Source: Flavobacteriaceae bacterium
GTDB taxonomy: Bacteria > Bacteroidota > Bacteroidia > Flavobacteriales > Flavobacteriaceae
DNA: 64,000 bases
Assembly (NCBI GenBank): GCA_021648755.1
Contig: JAKISG010000004.1
Location: 62,001-126,000, forward strand
Direction: 5' to 3'
Part shown: positions 44,330 through 52,170 of the stretch, piece by piece
Position numbering within the stretch: position 1 is the stretch's first letter
Layout: each line of letters opens with the position of its first letter
Position numbers and translations under genes: made by a program
The notes under the pieces: generated by a model
What the model saw: the letters and a program-made list of their open reading frames with translations, nothing else
Database searches by the model: none
What the model was told of the DNA's origin: nothing

Positions 44330-44357
44330 CAAAATTATAAAAATATTTCTTAACAAA
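44330..44357 (-). promoter_or_regulatory. Housekeeping promoter for sigma copy 2
   Basis: On the minus strand TTTG/TTG (44354-44357), a 16-nt spacer and TAATTTTG (44330-44337), 15 nt before the start codon. The spacer is one shorter than the usual 17-23. Confidence 0.45.
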
Positions 44358-44362
44358 AAAAA

Positions 44363-44387
44363 GGGGGGTTTTTCATAAAGTTATTGT
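44363..44387 (+). promoter_or_regulatory. Putative ECF-sigma promoter motif upstream of GN-rich Kazal-like lipoprotein
   Basis: A run of six G followed by TTTTT, with GGGTTTTT at 44366-44373, 8 nt, then TATTGT at 44382-44387. Spacing and boxes equal those before both fecR genes, although the GTA before the first box is replaced by GGG. It is 54 nt before the start codon. Confidence 0.55.
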
Positions 44388-44441
44388 AGTAGTATTTGAA
44401 AGTCTTAAAAAACGAATACTAACTCTTAAATCATTAAAATT

Positions 44442-45605
44442 ATGAAAATTTTTAAAACCTATATTTTTAGTGTTTTTATTGTATTATTAACCATTACATC
44501 TTGTACTGACGATAATAATGTGATTGACACTAATAACAACGAAGAAAGTTCTTCTATTAAAACTGTTTTAGCCGAACTTGAATCTCATTTTAATGAAAAT
44601 GGCTCCTTGAATCCTAATGAAAACCCTGTCGGAAATATTTTATTTGATTTCTGCTTTAATTTTGTTTATCCAATCACCTTAACTTATAATACTGGTGCGG
44701 ATGTAGAAATTAATAGTTTTGAAGAATTATTGACAATAACATTAGCATCTACAGATACTTTATTTATTAATGGAATTTCATTTCCATTTCAAGTAGAAAC
44801 CTATGAACAAAATCAAATTGTAATTAGTACAATAAGTAATGAACAAGAATTTGGTGTGCTTATCCTATCTTGTGAATTTAATGATAACGATGATTGTGTT
44901 TATACAGATGAAGATTACCCTGTTTGTGTTGTAATTAACGATTCAAATAACGAATCTTATATTATGACATTCGCTAATCCTTCTTATGCTTTATGCGAAG
45001 GTTTTACACCAAACGATTTTGTTGACTGCGAAAGTAATGGTCCAACAGTAGAAGATGATTGTTTTGAGTATCATTACCCTATTTCAGTAATTTTTCAAAA
45101 TGGAACAACAGTAATTAATTCTGATGAAGAACTTGAAATTTTTATATATAGCCATAATGGTAATTTTCAATTTGTTTATCCTTTTAATGTAACTATAAAT
45201 GGTTCAGAAGTTACAATTAATGACCAAGTAGGATATGGAGAGTTATTAGAATATTGTGATGGAAACGGCGGAAATGATGGTGGAAACGGAAACGGAGATG
45301 ATGATGGTGGAAACGGAAACGGAGATGATGACGGTGGAAACGGAAACGGTGGAAACGGAAACGGAGATGATGACGGTGGAAACGGAAATGGTGGAAACGG
45401 AAACGGAGATGATGACGGTGGAAACGGAAATGGTGGAAACGGTAACGGAGATGATGACGGTGGAAACGGAAATGGCGGAAACGGTAACGGAGATGATGAC
45501 GGTGGAAACGGAAATGGCGGAAACGGTAACGGAGATGATGACGGTGGAAACGGAAATGGTGGAAACGGTAACGGAGATGATGACGGTGGAAACGGTAACG
45601 GATAA
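44442..45605 (+). CDS. Lipoprotein with reduced Kazal-like module and Gly/Asn/Asp repeat tail
   Basis: A 387-aa lipoprotein (TITSC, Cys21), paralogous to 2088-3218 and collinear with it to residue 196. The Kazal-like module (152-196) keeps Cys152, 162, 185 and 196, but positions 154 and 181 are Tyr and Ser; these are cysteines II and IV, which pair in Kazal folds. A second FxFxYP module follows (~207-262). Residues ~273-387 are built only of Gly, Asn and Asp: eight GDDD blocks, six in a perfect 14-residue repeat. The tail could bind calcium, since GGNGNGDDD recalls RTX nonapeptides, or act as a flexible spacer. Neither is shown. A terminator follows. Confidence 0.8.
   Translation: MKIFKTYIFSVFIVLLTITSCTDDNNVIDTNNNEESSSIKTVLAELESHFNENGSLNPNENPVGNILFDFCFNFVYPITLTYNTGADVEINSFEELLTITLASTDTLFINGISFPFQVETYEQNQIVISTISNEQEFGVLILSCEFNDNDDCVYTDEDYPVCVVINDSNNESYIMTFANPSYALCEGFTPNDFVDCESNGPTVEDDCFEYHYPISVIFQNGTTVINSDEELEIFIYSHNGNFQFVYPFNVTINGSEVTINDQVGYGELLEYCDGNGGNDGGNGNGDDDGGNGNGDDDGGNGNGGNGNGDDDGGNGNGGNGNGDDDGGNGNGGNGNGDDDGGNGNGGNGNGDDDGGNGNGGNGNGDDDGGNGNGGNGNGDDDGGNGNG
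45333..45584 (+). repeat. Six tandem 42-bp repeats inside the lipoprotein gene
   Basis: GATGATGAC recurs every 42 nt from 45324 to 45576, so six whole units lie between 45333 and 45584, each encoding GGNGNGGNGNGDDD. Units differ only at third codon positions (AAC/AAT, GGA/GGT/GGC). The unit length is a multiple of three, so changes in copy number keep the frame. Confidence 0.95.
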
Positions 45606-45647
45606 TTTAAAAATGAAATATAATATATTGTAAAACACAATAAATTT

Positions 45648-45685
45648 AAAATCTTAAGGTTCTAAAACCTTAAGATTTTTTTTAT
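45648..45685. terminator. Intrinsic terminator after the GN-rich lipoprotein
   Basis: Perfect 13-bp stem AAAATCTTAAGGT (45648-45660) / ACCTTAAGATTTT (45667-45679) and a T8 run on the plus strand. A-rich sequence on the other side could let it also act on the minus strand. Confidence 0.9.
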
Positions 45686-45801
45686 TTTTAACTTTGGTTT
45701 ATTGATCAAAAATAGTTGATAAAAAATAATTCTATCGAGTCATTTTTTGGTCATATGAAAGGACATTTAAACAGAATTTTTTAGCCATAAACTTACGTAA
45801 T

Positions 45802-45831
45802 AAAAAAAGGGCTCTCAAAAAGAACCCTTTT
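45802..45831 (-). terminator. Intrinsic terminator ending the rpmE/ncRNA transcript
   Basis: On the minus strand AAAAGGGTTCT / AGAGCCCTTTT (45821-45831 and 45805-45815), one G-U pair, 5-nt loop, then seven T. The rpmE stop is about 200 nt before it, so the transcript has a long 3' part. Confidence 0.85.
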
Positions 45832-46021
45832 CATTACCTATCGCTAATAAGTTGCTCTTCATTACTTACGGGTTAACTAGTCATCGCTGATGCCGTGCAA
45901 ATTCTCTTTAAAAAAATATCTATGTGGTGCAACTAATCACCTTGATAGATTTTATGCCTAAACTCCAGTAATAAATTTTCGTTATTACTTTAATATTCAG
46001 CATAAACGTGCAGGCTCTATC
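45802..46021 (-). ncRNA. Candidate structured RNA downstream of rpmE (6S-like in context)
   Basis: About 220 nt between rpmE and its terminator hold no ORF but are visibly richer in G+C than neighbouring intergenic DNA and full of helices. GAUAGA (46016-46021) pairs with UCUAUC (45944-45949), UUUAUGC with GCAUAAA inside it, and GUAAUAA with UUAUUAC at the tip, making one long interrupted hairpin. GGUG/CACC and CAUC-AGC-GAUG hairpins follow. AUCUAU (45945-45950) could instead pair with AUAGAU (45918-45923). No promoter is seen before it, so it may be processed from the rpmE transcript. From memory, 6S RNA lies next to rpmE in Bacteroides; identity here is unproven. Confidence 0.4.
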
Positions 46022-46036
46022 TAAAAATAATCTTAA

Positions 46037-46306
46037 CTATTCTGTCTTAGTTTCTTCTTTTTTGAATTTTGCATATTTCATTTTGAACTTATCAATACGT
46101 CCTGCAGTATCAACTAATTTAACTTTACCAGTATAGAATGGGTGAGAAGTTCTTGAAATTTCTAATTTAATTAATGGGTATTTCACACCATCTACTTCTA
46201 AATTATCTTTAGCATTGGCACAAGAACGTGTTAAAAAGATATCGCCGTTAGACATATCTTTAAAAGCAACCATTCTGTAACTTTCTGGATGTATTCCTTT
46301 TTTCAT
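46037..46306 (-). CDS. rpmE2: 50S ribosomal protein L31, type B
   Basis: An 89-aa type B L31 with MKKGIHPESYRMVAFKDMSNGDIFLTRSCANA, SRTSHPFYTGK and a Lys-rich C-terminus. Of the zinc-binding cysteines of type A only one Cys remains, as is normal in type B. It has its own promoter (46358-46387), and the leader holds a small hairpin (ATAACG 46324-46329 / CGTTAT 46338-46343). Confidence 0.95.
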   Translation of the reverse strand: MKKGIHPESYRMVAFKDMSNGDIFLTRSCANAKDNLEVDGVKYPLIKLEISRTSHPFYTGKVKLVDTAGRIDKFKMKYAKFKKEETKTE

Positions 46307-46357
46307 TTTTAATAGTTTTAAGTATAACGCTTTTTGACGTTATTATTTTTAAGTCTG

Positions 46358-46387
46358 CAAATTTAAGGTTATTTTTTTATTACCAAA
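46358..46387 (-). promoter_or_regulatory. Promoter for rpmE
   Basis: On the minus strand TTTG (46384-46387), 18-nt spacer and TAAATTTG (46358-46365), a full Bacteroidota promoter match; start expected near 46351. Confidence 0.75.
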
Positions 46388-46468
46388 CATTTAATATGTT
46401 TATTTTTTTATTAAAAAATTCATATTCAAATACTAATAAAATAGTATTTTGCACCAAAATAATTTATA

Positions 46469-47491
46469 ATGAAACAATTATTAATAATCTTATTAAGTTT
46501 AGTCGTTTTTAGTTCTTGTAAAACAGAGTATAAACTAAAGTTAGAAACGCCAAAAACACTATCTAAAGAAGGTAAATTTACAGCAAAAGTTAGTGAAAAA
46601 AACGCAAAAATTATAGATTCTGTACTATATTCCCTTAACGGAAAAAAATTAAGCACAAATAATAACTTCGATTTATCAAAGGAGCGTTTAGGCAAACATG
46701 TAATTGCCGCAGTTGTTTTTTACGAAGGCAAGAACAAAAAACTGACAAATACAATTACGAAATTAGCACGCAAAGCACCAGACTACTACCGTTACGAAAT
46801 CATAGCAACTTATAATCATGATCCAGAAGCATTTACACAAGGATTAGAGTTTTATAACGGTTATTTATATGAAAGCACAGGGCAAAGAGGAGCGTCAACC
46901 ATACGTAAAGTAGATTTAAAGACAGGTAAAGTTTTAAAAAAAGAAAGCATTGATGCTAAATATTTTGGAGAAGGAATGACCATTTTTAATAACAAAATTC
47001 ACGTATTAACTTGGGAAGCAAAAGAGGGACTTATTTATAACTTAGAAACTTTTGAGCAAGAAAGAACTTTTAATTATGGAAAAAGCGTTCAAGGTTGGGG
47101 GTTTACACATAACGACACACACTTAATAAAATCAGACGGCACCAAAAGAATTTGGTTTTTAGACCCAAAAACACATAAAGAAATTTCTTTTATAGAGGCT
47201 TATACAAATAAAAAAAGCACTTCAAGAGGTATCAATAAACTAAACGAGTTAGAGTATGTTAAAGGTAAAATTTATGCTAATGTTTGGCAAAAAAATTTCA
47301 TTTTAATTATTAACCCAAAAGATGGTACTATAGAGGGAGTTGCTGATCTTAACGGATTACAAAAAAAAGCAGGTCAAAGTGGCGAAAGTAATGTTTTAAA
47401 CGGTATTGCTTATGATACAAAAAATGACAAACTTTATGTAACTGGTAAAAATTGGAACAAATTATTCGAAATAAAATTAACTAAAAAGTAA
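46469..47491 (+). CDS. Glutaminyl-peptide cyclotransferase, lipoprotein
   Basis: A 340-aa lipoprotein (LVVFSSC, Cys17). After a ~95-residue N-terminal beta domain comes the plant-type glutamine cyclotransferase beta-propeller: YNHDPEAFTQGLEFYNGYLYESTGQRGASTIRKVDL, TWEAKEGLIYNLETF, GWGFTHNDTHLIKSDGT and the C-terminal VLNGIAYDTKNDKLYVTGKNW. Such enzymes turn N-terminal Gln into pyroglutamate, which protects exported proteins. Cell-envelope location follows from the lipobox. Confidence 0.9.
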   Translation: MKQLLIILLSLVVFSSCKTEYKLKLETPKTLSKEGKFTAKVSEKNAKIIDSVLYSLNGKKLSTNNNFDLSKERLGKHVIAAVVFYEGKNKKLTNTITKLARKAPDYYRYEIIATYNHDPEAFTQGLEFYNGYLYESTGQRGASTIRKVDLKTGKVLKKESIDAKYFGEGMTIFNNKIHVLTWEAKEGLIYNLETFEQERTFNYGKSVQGWGFTHNDTHLIKSDGTKRIWFLDPKTHKEISFIEAYTNKKSTSRGINKLNELEYVKGKIYANVWQKNFILIINPKDGTIEGVADLNGLQKKAGQSGESNVLNGIAYDTKNDKLYVTGKNWNKLFEIKLTKK

Positions 47492-47539
47492 TAAAATTGA
47501 CTTTTTTGTGTTAAATAGATATAGAGAAAATGAAAAAAT

Positions 47540-49087
47540 ATGCGTTACCTATACATAATAATCATACTAACATTAATAGTCTTATTTTCATCTTGTAGAA
47601 AAGATTTTAATACTATACGGAGTAGCGGAAATTTAAAATTTTCAAAAGATACTGTTTTTTTTAATCGTGTTTTTGATGCTACAAGTACTAGTACAAAACG
47701 CTTTACAGTAAAAAACACGAGTAATGATGCTATTACAATTCCAACCATAAGTTTAGGTAATGGTGAAAATTCTTTTTATAGGTTAAATGTAGATGGTATA
47801 GCTGGCAAATCTTTTGAAAATATAGATATACTTGCAAAAGACAGTATTTTTGTTTTTGTAGAGGCAACTATTAATTTTGATGCCGTAGATGCAGATTTTA
47901 TGTATCGTGACGATATCCTTTTTGATGCTGGATCAAATGAACAAAAAGTAGAGTTAGAAGCTTTGGTATTAGATGTACATTTAATAAGACCAGATAGAAT
48001 AGAGTTAGAAGAGGGTTTTGATTATGAAACTATTGGTTTAGGGATATTTGATCAAGAAGGAGAAGAAATTACCATAAGAGGAAGCAATCTAGTTAACAAT
48101 ACCATTTGGGGAGACCTTGATGATAAACCCTATTTAATTTATAATTACGTTGGAGTTCCATCAGGCAAAACATTAACTATAAATGCAGGTACACAATTGC
48201 ATTTTCATGCAAATTCTGGTATTATCGTGCAAAATGGAGGTACACTTATTGTTAATGGCGAATTAGACAATCAAGTAGTGTTTCAAGGAGATCGGTTAGA
48301 AGAGTTTTATGAAGATATCCCTGGACAATGGGGAACTATTTGGCTATTTAATGGCAGTAAAAATTCTGTTTTAAATCATACCACAATTAAAAATGCAACT
48401 ATTGGTTTGTTTGTAGATTCTGATAATGCAATTGTAGAAGAAACTTTAGTAGCAAATAATACGCAAATATATAATACATCTAGTTATGGTATTTTAGCAA
48501 GAAATGCTAAAATAACGGCAAAAAATTTAGTAATTGGTAATAATGGACAGGCATCATTCAATACTGTTTTTGGAGGTGTTTATAATTTTACACACGCTAC
48601 ATTTGCAAATTATTGGCGCAATTCAAACAGACAAGAGCCAACGGTATTTTTAACTAATTTATCTGCTATTAGTGAGAATAATTTAACTGCAAATTTTACT
48701 AATTGTATTATTGATGGTAATCAAAATTTAGAATTTGTATTAAAAAAAGGAGAAACTTCTACTTTTAATTTTAAATTTAAAAACTGTATGTTAAAATTTA
48801 ATGATGTCTCCAATAATTTTACCGATACAGCATTATTCCCTTTATATGATTTTGAAAACACTAGTTTTTATGAAAATATAATTAGAGAAGGAGATGCTAA
48901 ATTTAAAAATACAAATACCTTAGAAGGTATAACAGATTTAAGAATAGGTGAAGACTCTGCAGCAAAAGGTCTTGCTACTTTTCTAACTTCAGATGTTATT
49001 TTGCAAAAAGATATTTTAGGCTTTAATAGAACTAACCCTTCAGATATTGGCGCTTACAATTTTATGATTTTTGAAGACGAAGACTAA
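47540..49087 (+). CDS. Lipoprotein with parallel beta-helix domain
   Basis: A 515-aa lipoprotein (VLFSSC, Cys19). Residues ~25-140 are an Ig-like strand region (KDTVFFNRVFDATSTSTKRFTVKNTS). From ~200 to ~410 the sequence has the periodic pattern of a right-handed parallel beta-helix (NAGTQLHFHANSGIIVQNGGTLIVNGEL, HTTIKNATIGLFVDSDNAIVEETLVANN). No catalytic motif is recognised, so it may be a structural or binding surface protein. It starts 48 nt after the cyclotransferase gene and may share its transcript. Confidence 0.75.
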   Translation: MRYLYIIIILTLIVLFSSCRKDFNTIRSSGNLKFSKDTVFFNRVFDATSTSTKRFTVKNTSNDAITIPTISLGNGENSFYRLNVDGIAGKSFENIDILAKDSIFVFVEATINFDAVDADFMYRDDILFDAGSNEQKVELEALVLDVHLIRPDRIELEEGFDYETIGLGIFDQEGEEITIRGSNLVNNTIWGDLDDKPYLIYNYVGVPSGKTLTINAGTQLHFHANSGIIVQNGGTLIVNGELDNQVVFQGDRLEEFYEDIPGQWGTIWLFNGSKNSVLNHTTIKNATIGLFVDSDNAIVEETLVANNTQIYNTSSYGILARNAKITAKNLVIGNNGQASFNTVFGGVYNFTHATFANYWRNSNRQEPTVFLTNLSAISENNLTANFTNCIIDGNQNLEFVLKKGETSTFNFKFKNCMLKFNDVSNNFTDTALFPLYDFENTSFYENIIREGDAKFKNTNTLEGITDLRIGEDSAAKGLATFLTSDVILQKDILGFNRTNPSDIGAYNFMIFEDED

Positions 49088-49148
49088 ATTTTAAACCTAA
49101 TTTTAAAGAATTAATAACGTGTAAAATTTATACTCAAAATTTAAATAT

Positions 49149-50021
49149 CTAAAAAACACGATATAAATTAAAGCCAAAAAAGATATCGCCATCAGACCAA
49201 TTTCCAGTTGCATTAGTAACATATTGTGAATCGTTTAATTGTTGAGAATTTGTAAACATTAACTGAAAAACATGACCACCAACTTGCCAATCAATACCTA
49301 AAGACAAAGCGTTGTTAAACTCTGAGTCAGACGCTCTATTTAGATGCGGAACAAATTCACCTGTTAAAGAAATACTATTTGATATTCTATAACTACCTGC
49401 TAAAGCAATTGCAAATTGACTATTATCTTGATTAACATCAGCAACCAAATTTTCATGAATAAAAATTGGCGCAACTTGCAAAGATAAATTAGCATTTACT
49501 TTTTTAGAAATTAGTAATTCTGATAGATAAGTCAATCTATGCTGAAATTCTAAATTTGGCAAATCATCACTATCTAATAATGTATTTATACCAACACTAC
49601 TAAAACTCGTAATGGTAAACGGAAACCCATCTTTAACTTGCCTAGCAATTTTATATTTTACATTTAAATCATAGGTTTTTCTAAATTCACTTCTAGCAAC
49701 ACCCAATTGTAATCTATCGGTTGCACCATAAAAAAAACTAAATTTAATGGTTGCAGCATCTAGTCCAAATAAATCATCTAAACCGTTTTTAATAGTTCCG
49801 AAACGATGTGCAATTAAAAAATAAAAATCACCCTTACCTGCAACTTTAGAAGATTCAATATTTATTATTTTTAAGGCTTCAAAAGTACTGTTAACTGTTT
49901 TGTCAACCTTTATCTCATCATCTAATTCACCTAACAAATCTTCTTGTGAAAAAATAAAGATAGGAATAACTAATAGCAATAAAAAATATAGTTTTTCCAT
50001 AATTTTCATAATTTTTTTCAA
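49149..50021 (-). CDS. DUF5777-type outer-membrane beta-barrel protein
   Basis: A 290-aa protein with signal peptide (LYFLLLLVIPIFIFSQ) and a beta-barrel of alternating strands (GKGDFYFLIAHRFGTI, FFYGATDRLQLGVARSEFRKTYDLNVKYKIA) ending FFGFNLYRVF. It matches the DUF5777 family of Bacteroidota. Three closely spaced Met codons (MKKIMKIME) leave the start uncertain by 7 codons. It is divergent from a c-type cytochrome lipoprotein and stands in a group with OB-fold and YceI proteins, a set I recall as conserved in Flavobacteriaceae. Confidence 0.82.
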   Translation of the reverse strand: MKKIMKIMEKLYFLLLLVIPIFIFSQEDLLGELDDEIKVDKTVNSTFEALKIINIESSKVAGKGDFYFLIAHRFGTIKNGLDDLFGLDAATIKFSFFYGATDRLQLGVARSEFRKTYDLNVKYKIARQVKDGFPFTITSFSSVGINTLLDSDDLPNLEFQHRLTYLSELLISKKVNANLSLQVAPIFIHENLVADVNQDNSQFAIALAGSYRISNSISLTGEFVPHLNRASDSEFNNALSLGIDWQVGGHVFQLMFTNSQQLNDSQYVTNATGNWSDGDIFFGFNLYRVF

Positions 50022-50084
50022 AAGTACTAAATAAATTGGATTTAACTAAAATTAATAATAGATTAGCTTCAAAAATAACAAAAT

Positions 50085-50441
50085 ATGAATTCCAAAAATA
50101 TAATTATTATTGCAGTATTAATGATATTAGGGTCTTGTACAAATGATAAACAATCTGATTTAGAAGCAATAGTTTGCGTAGATACATTTATTTATTCAGA
50201 TTGTATAAAAACAATTATTGAAGAGAACTGTACTATTTGTCATCATAGTGGGTCAAATGCTCCAGGGCCATTTCCTTTAGAGACCTACGATCAAGTAAGA
50301 GATGCAGCAGAAAACGGTAACCTATTAGTTAGAATTCAATTACCAGATGGTGCAAATGGTATTATGCCACAAACGGGCAAAATGACACAAACTAAAATAG
50401 ATGCTATCCTTAATTGGGTTAATGAAGGTTTTTTAGAATAA
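50085..50441 (+). CDS. Small c-type cytochrome-like lipoprotein
   Basis: A 118-aa lipoprotein (MILGSC, Cys18) with one heme c attachment site CTICH (residues 49-53), then NAPGPFPLETYDQV and GIMPQTGKMTQTKIDAILNWVNEGFLE, where a Met could be the sixth iron ligand. It is of the planctomycete/Bacteroidota cytochrome type found next to YceI and DUF5777 genes. It probably carries electrons or senses redox state at the membrane surface; partner unknown. Confidence 0.85.
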   Translation: MNSKNIIIIAVLMILGSCTNDKQSDLEAIVCVDTFIYSDCIKTIIEENCTICHHSGSNAPGPFPLETYDQVRDAAENGNLLVRIQLPDGANGIMPQTGKMTQTKIDAILNWVNEGFLE

Positions 50442-50478
50442 AATAAGTGTTTTGATTTTCTTTTATTGGTATGTTAAA

Positions 50479-50859
50479 TTAGTTGATAATAGAACATTTA
50501 TCTAATTTCACTTCTTCAAACATTTCATCAAAACCTATAAAAAGACCTTTCACTTTAATTTGGTCGCCCTTTTTTAAATCAACCTTGTTTTCAAACCCAC
50601 AGGTAATTTTATCGTCTATGGTAATACTATTATTTTCGGTTGCAGTCACTATACCATTAACAGTAACCACTTTTTCTTGATATTTAATTGTTGCTGTTTT
50701 TTCACTTTCTGCAAATTCTTTAGCAAACTCTATAGCACTTATCTGAAAATCACTTTTTGCTTTACTAATATCTTTAGGCGAAGCCATTATGTAATTATAA
50801 CCAAAATACCCAGTAATTGCTAAAACTAAAATTAGACCTAAAATTATTTTATTTTTCAT
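50479..50859 (-). CDS. OB-fold (tRNA_anti-like) membrane-anchored protein
   Basis: A 126-aa protein with an N-terminal hydrophobic anchor (IILGLILVLAITGYFGYNY) and a C-terminal OB-fold: KVVTVNGIVTATENNSITIDDKITCGFENKVDLKKGDQIKVKGLFIGFDEMFEEVKLDKCSI. This matches the small tRNA_anti-like family found in Bacteroidota. Convergent with the cytochrome gene. Despite the family name no nucleic-acid role is implied for an exported protein. Confidence 0.78.
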   Translation of the reverse strand: MKNKIILGLILVLAITGYFGYNYIMASPKDISKAKSDFQISAIEFAKEFAESEKTATIKYQEKVVTVNGIVTATENNSITIDDKITCGFENKVDLKKGDQIKVKGLFIGFDEMFEEVKLDKCSIIN

Positions 50860-51067
50860 ATATTGTTATATTTTTTAAGAATCAACCATTACTAAAGTCA
50901 TTCTTAAAGAAATTAAGAATTATAAAATTCATTTTTATGTTAATAAAGTTGAGTGTAAATATAACTAAATATTTTGTAAGATCATGAAAAATTTACGCCT
51001 TTAGTTCTTAACTAAACTTGGCATGCTAATTGATTAATTATCCATATAAAACTATAAAAACAAGATT

Positions 51068-51595
51068 ATGAAATCAATCTTAACATTTATGCTAACAGTA
51101 TTAATTACATTAGCTACAACTGCTCAAAAAAAGGTAACTACTAAAAGTGGCGTACTAAAATTTGAAGCCTCTACCGAAAATTTTGAACCTGTTGTTGCAA
51201 TAAATAAAACAACTAGTGCTATTTTAAAAGAAGATGGTAGTCTTGCTGTTTTAGGGCTAATTAAAGGTTTTCAGTTTAAGAAAAAATTAATGCAAGAGCA
51301 TTTTAACCAGAAAAAATTTATGGATTCTGAGCAATTTCCTAAAGCAAAATTTGCAGGTACTTTAGCAGATTATAAAGGCGAAGATGGAAAATATACAGTA
51401 ACTGGTAATTTGACAATTCATGGTGTTACTAAAGAAGTTACGACAATGGCAACCATAAAGAATGTAGATAGTACGGTGTACTTACATACTAAATTTACGG
51501 TATTAGTTGCTGACTACGGAATTAATGTTAAAAGTAAGTTAACTAAAAAAATAGCTGAAAAAGTTATTATTGAAATAGATTTAGAATTAAAATAA
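51068..51595 (+). CDS. YceI-family periplasmic lipocalin-like protein
   Basis: A 175-aa protein with signal peptide (cleavage near ATTAQ) and the YceI beta-barrel (SGVLKFEASTENFEPVVAINKTTSAIL, MDSEQFPKAKFAGTLADYKGEDGKYTVTGNLTIHGVTKEV). YceI proteins bind polyprenoid or fatty lipids in their barrel. In this group with a cytochrome and a DUF5777 barrel it may handle a quinone-like lipid; that is inference. About 200 nt upstream hold no gene. Confidence 0.88.
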   Translation: MKSILTFMLTVLITLATTAQKKVTTKSGVLKFEASTENFEPVVAINKTTSAILKEDGSLAVLGLIKGFQFKKKLMQEHFNQKKFMDSEQFPKAKFAGTLADYKGEDGKYTVTGNLTIHGVTKEVTTMATIKNVDSTVYLHTKFTVLVADYGINVKSKLTKKIAEKVIIEIDLELK

Positions 51596-51712
51596 AAAAT
51601 TAATTCTACGCCTTTTTAGTAAAAAAACAAGTACTTTCGTTTTATATTTATCATTTTGACAATATAGAAATGATTAGATAAAAACACAAATTAATTCTAA
51701 TATATAGTAATT

Positions 51713-52108
51713 ATGGAAAAACACAATAAGGAACTTAGGCTTAGAGTAGAATCTTTATTAGCAGTTTCTATGATAAAACCTTTGCTACAAGTAGTGGTAA
51801 ACAATTATAGTTTTTATATTTACAAACCTGTAAGTGATGAAGAGCTTGAAAAGAGCAATTTGCCTTTAGCCTTAAGAGATACTATTAATGCTTTATTAAA
51901 TACGATGATTGTAAATAAACAGGCTTTCTTTGCTCAATTTAAAAATAAAAATGATTTAAAAATTCTTAAAGATCAATTGGGATATGATGCACCAGAGCGA
52001 GTTACTTTTTTAATATTTAAAACAGACCTTGATAGAATTACTGAAAAAGACAGAAACAAATTTATAGTACAACGTGAAACTAGGTTTAAGCCACACCATT
52101 TAAATTAG
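51713..52108 (+). CDS. Small hypothetical cytoplasmic protein
   Basis: A 131-aa protein not recognised. It has no signal or membrane segment; it is mixed alpha/beta with charged helices (LPLALRDTINALLNTMIVNKQAFFAQFKNKNDLKILKDQLGYD) and a Lys/Arg-rich end (RNKFIVQRETRFKPHHLN). Normal codon use and a bidirectional terminator 60 nt after it support a real gene. Confidence 0.65.
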   Translation: MEKHNKELRLRVESLLAVSMIKPLLQVVVNNYSFYIYKPVSDEELEKSNLPLALRDTINALLNTMIVNKQAFFAQFKNKNDLKILKDQLGYDAPERVTFLIFKTDLDRITEKDRNKFIVQRETRFKPHHLN

Positions 52109-52170
52109 TGCCGTTAATTTTGGACTTTATATATTTTTTCAATTTTGTAATACTATTTTAGAATTAAAAT

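Noticed and set aside
45258..45605. Regular repeats suggesting a CRISPR array
   Set aside because: Units are contiguous with no unique spacers and are in frame within a coding gene.
45176..45640. Long open frames on both strands over the repeat tail of the lipoprotein (including a 154-aa minus-strand frame rich in Pro/Phe/Ser)
   Set aside because: They are by-products of the 42-bp repeat, which lacks stop codons in several frames; no promoter or start context supports them.
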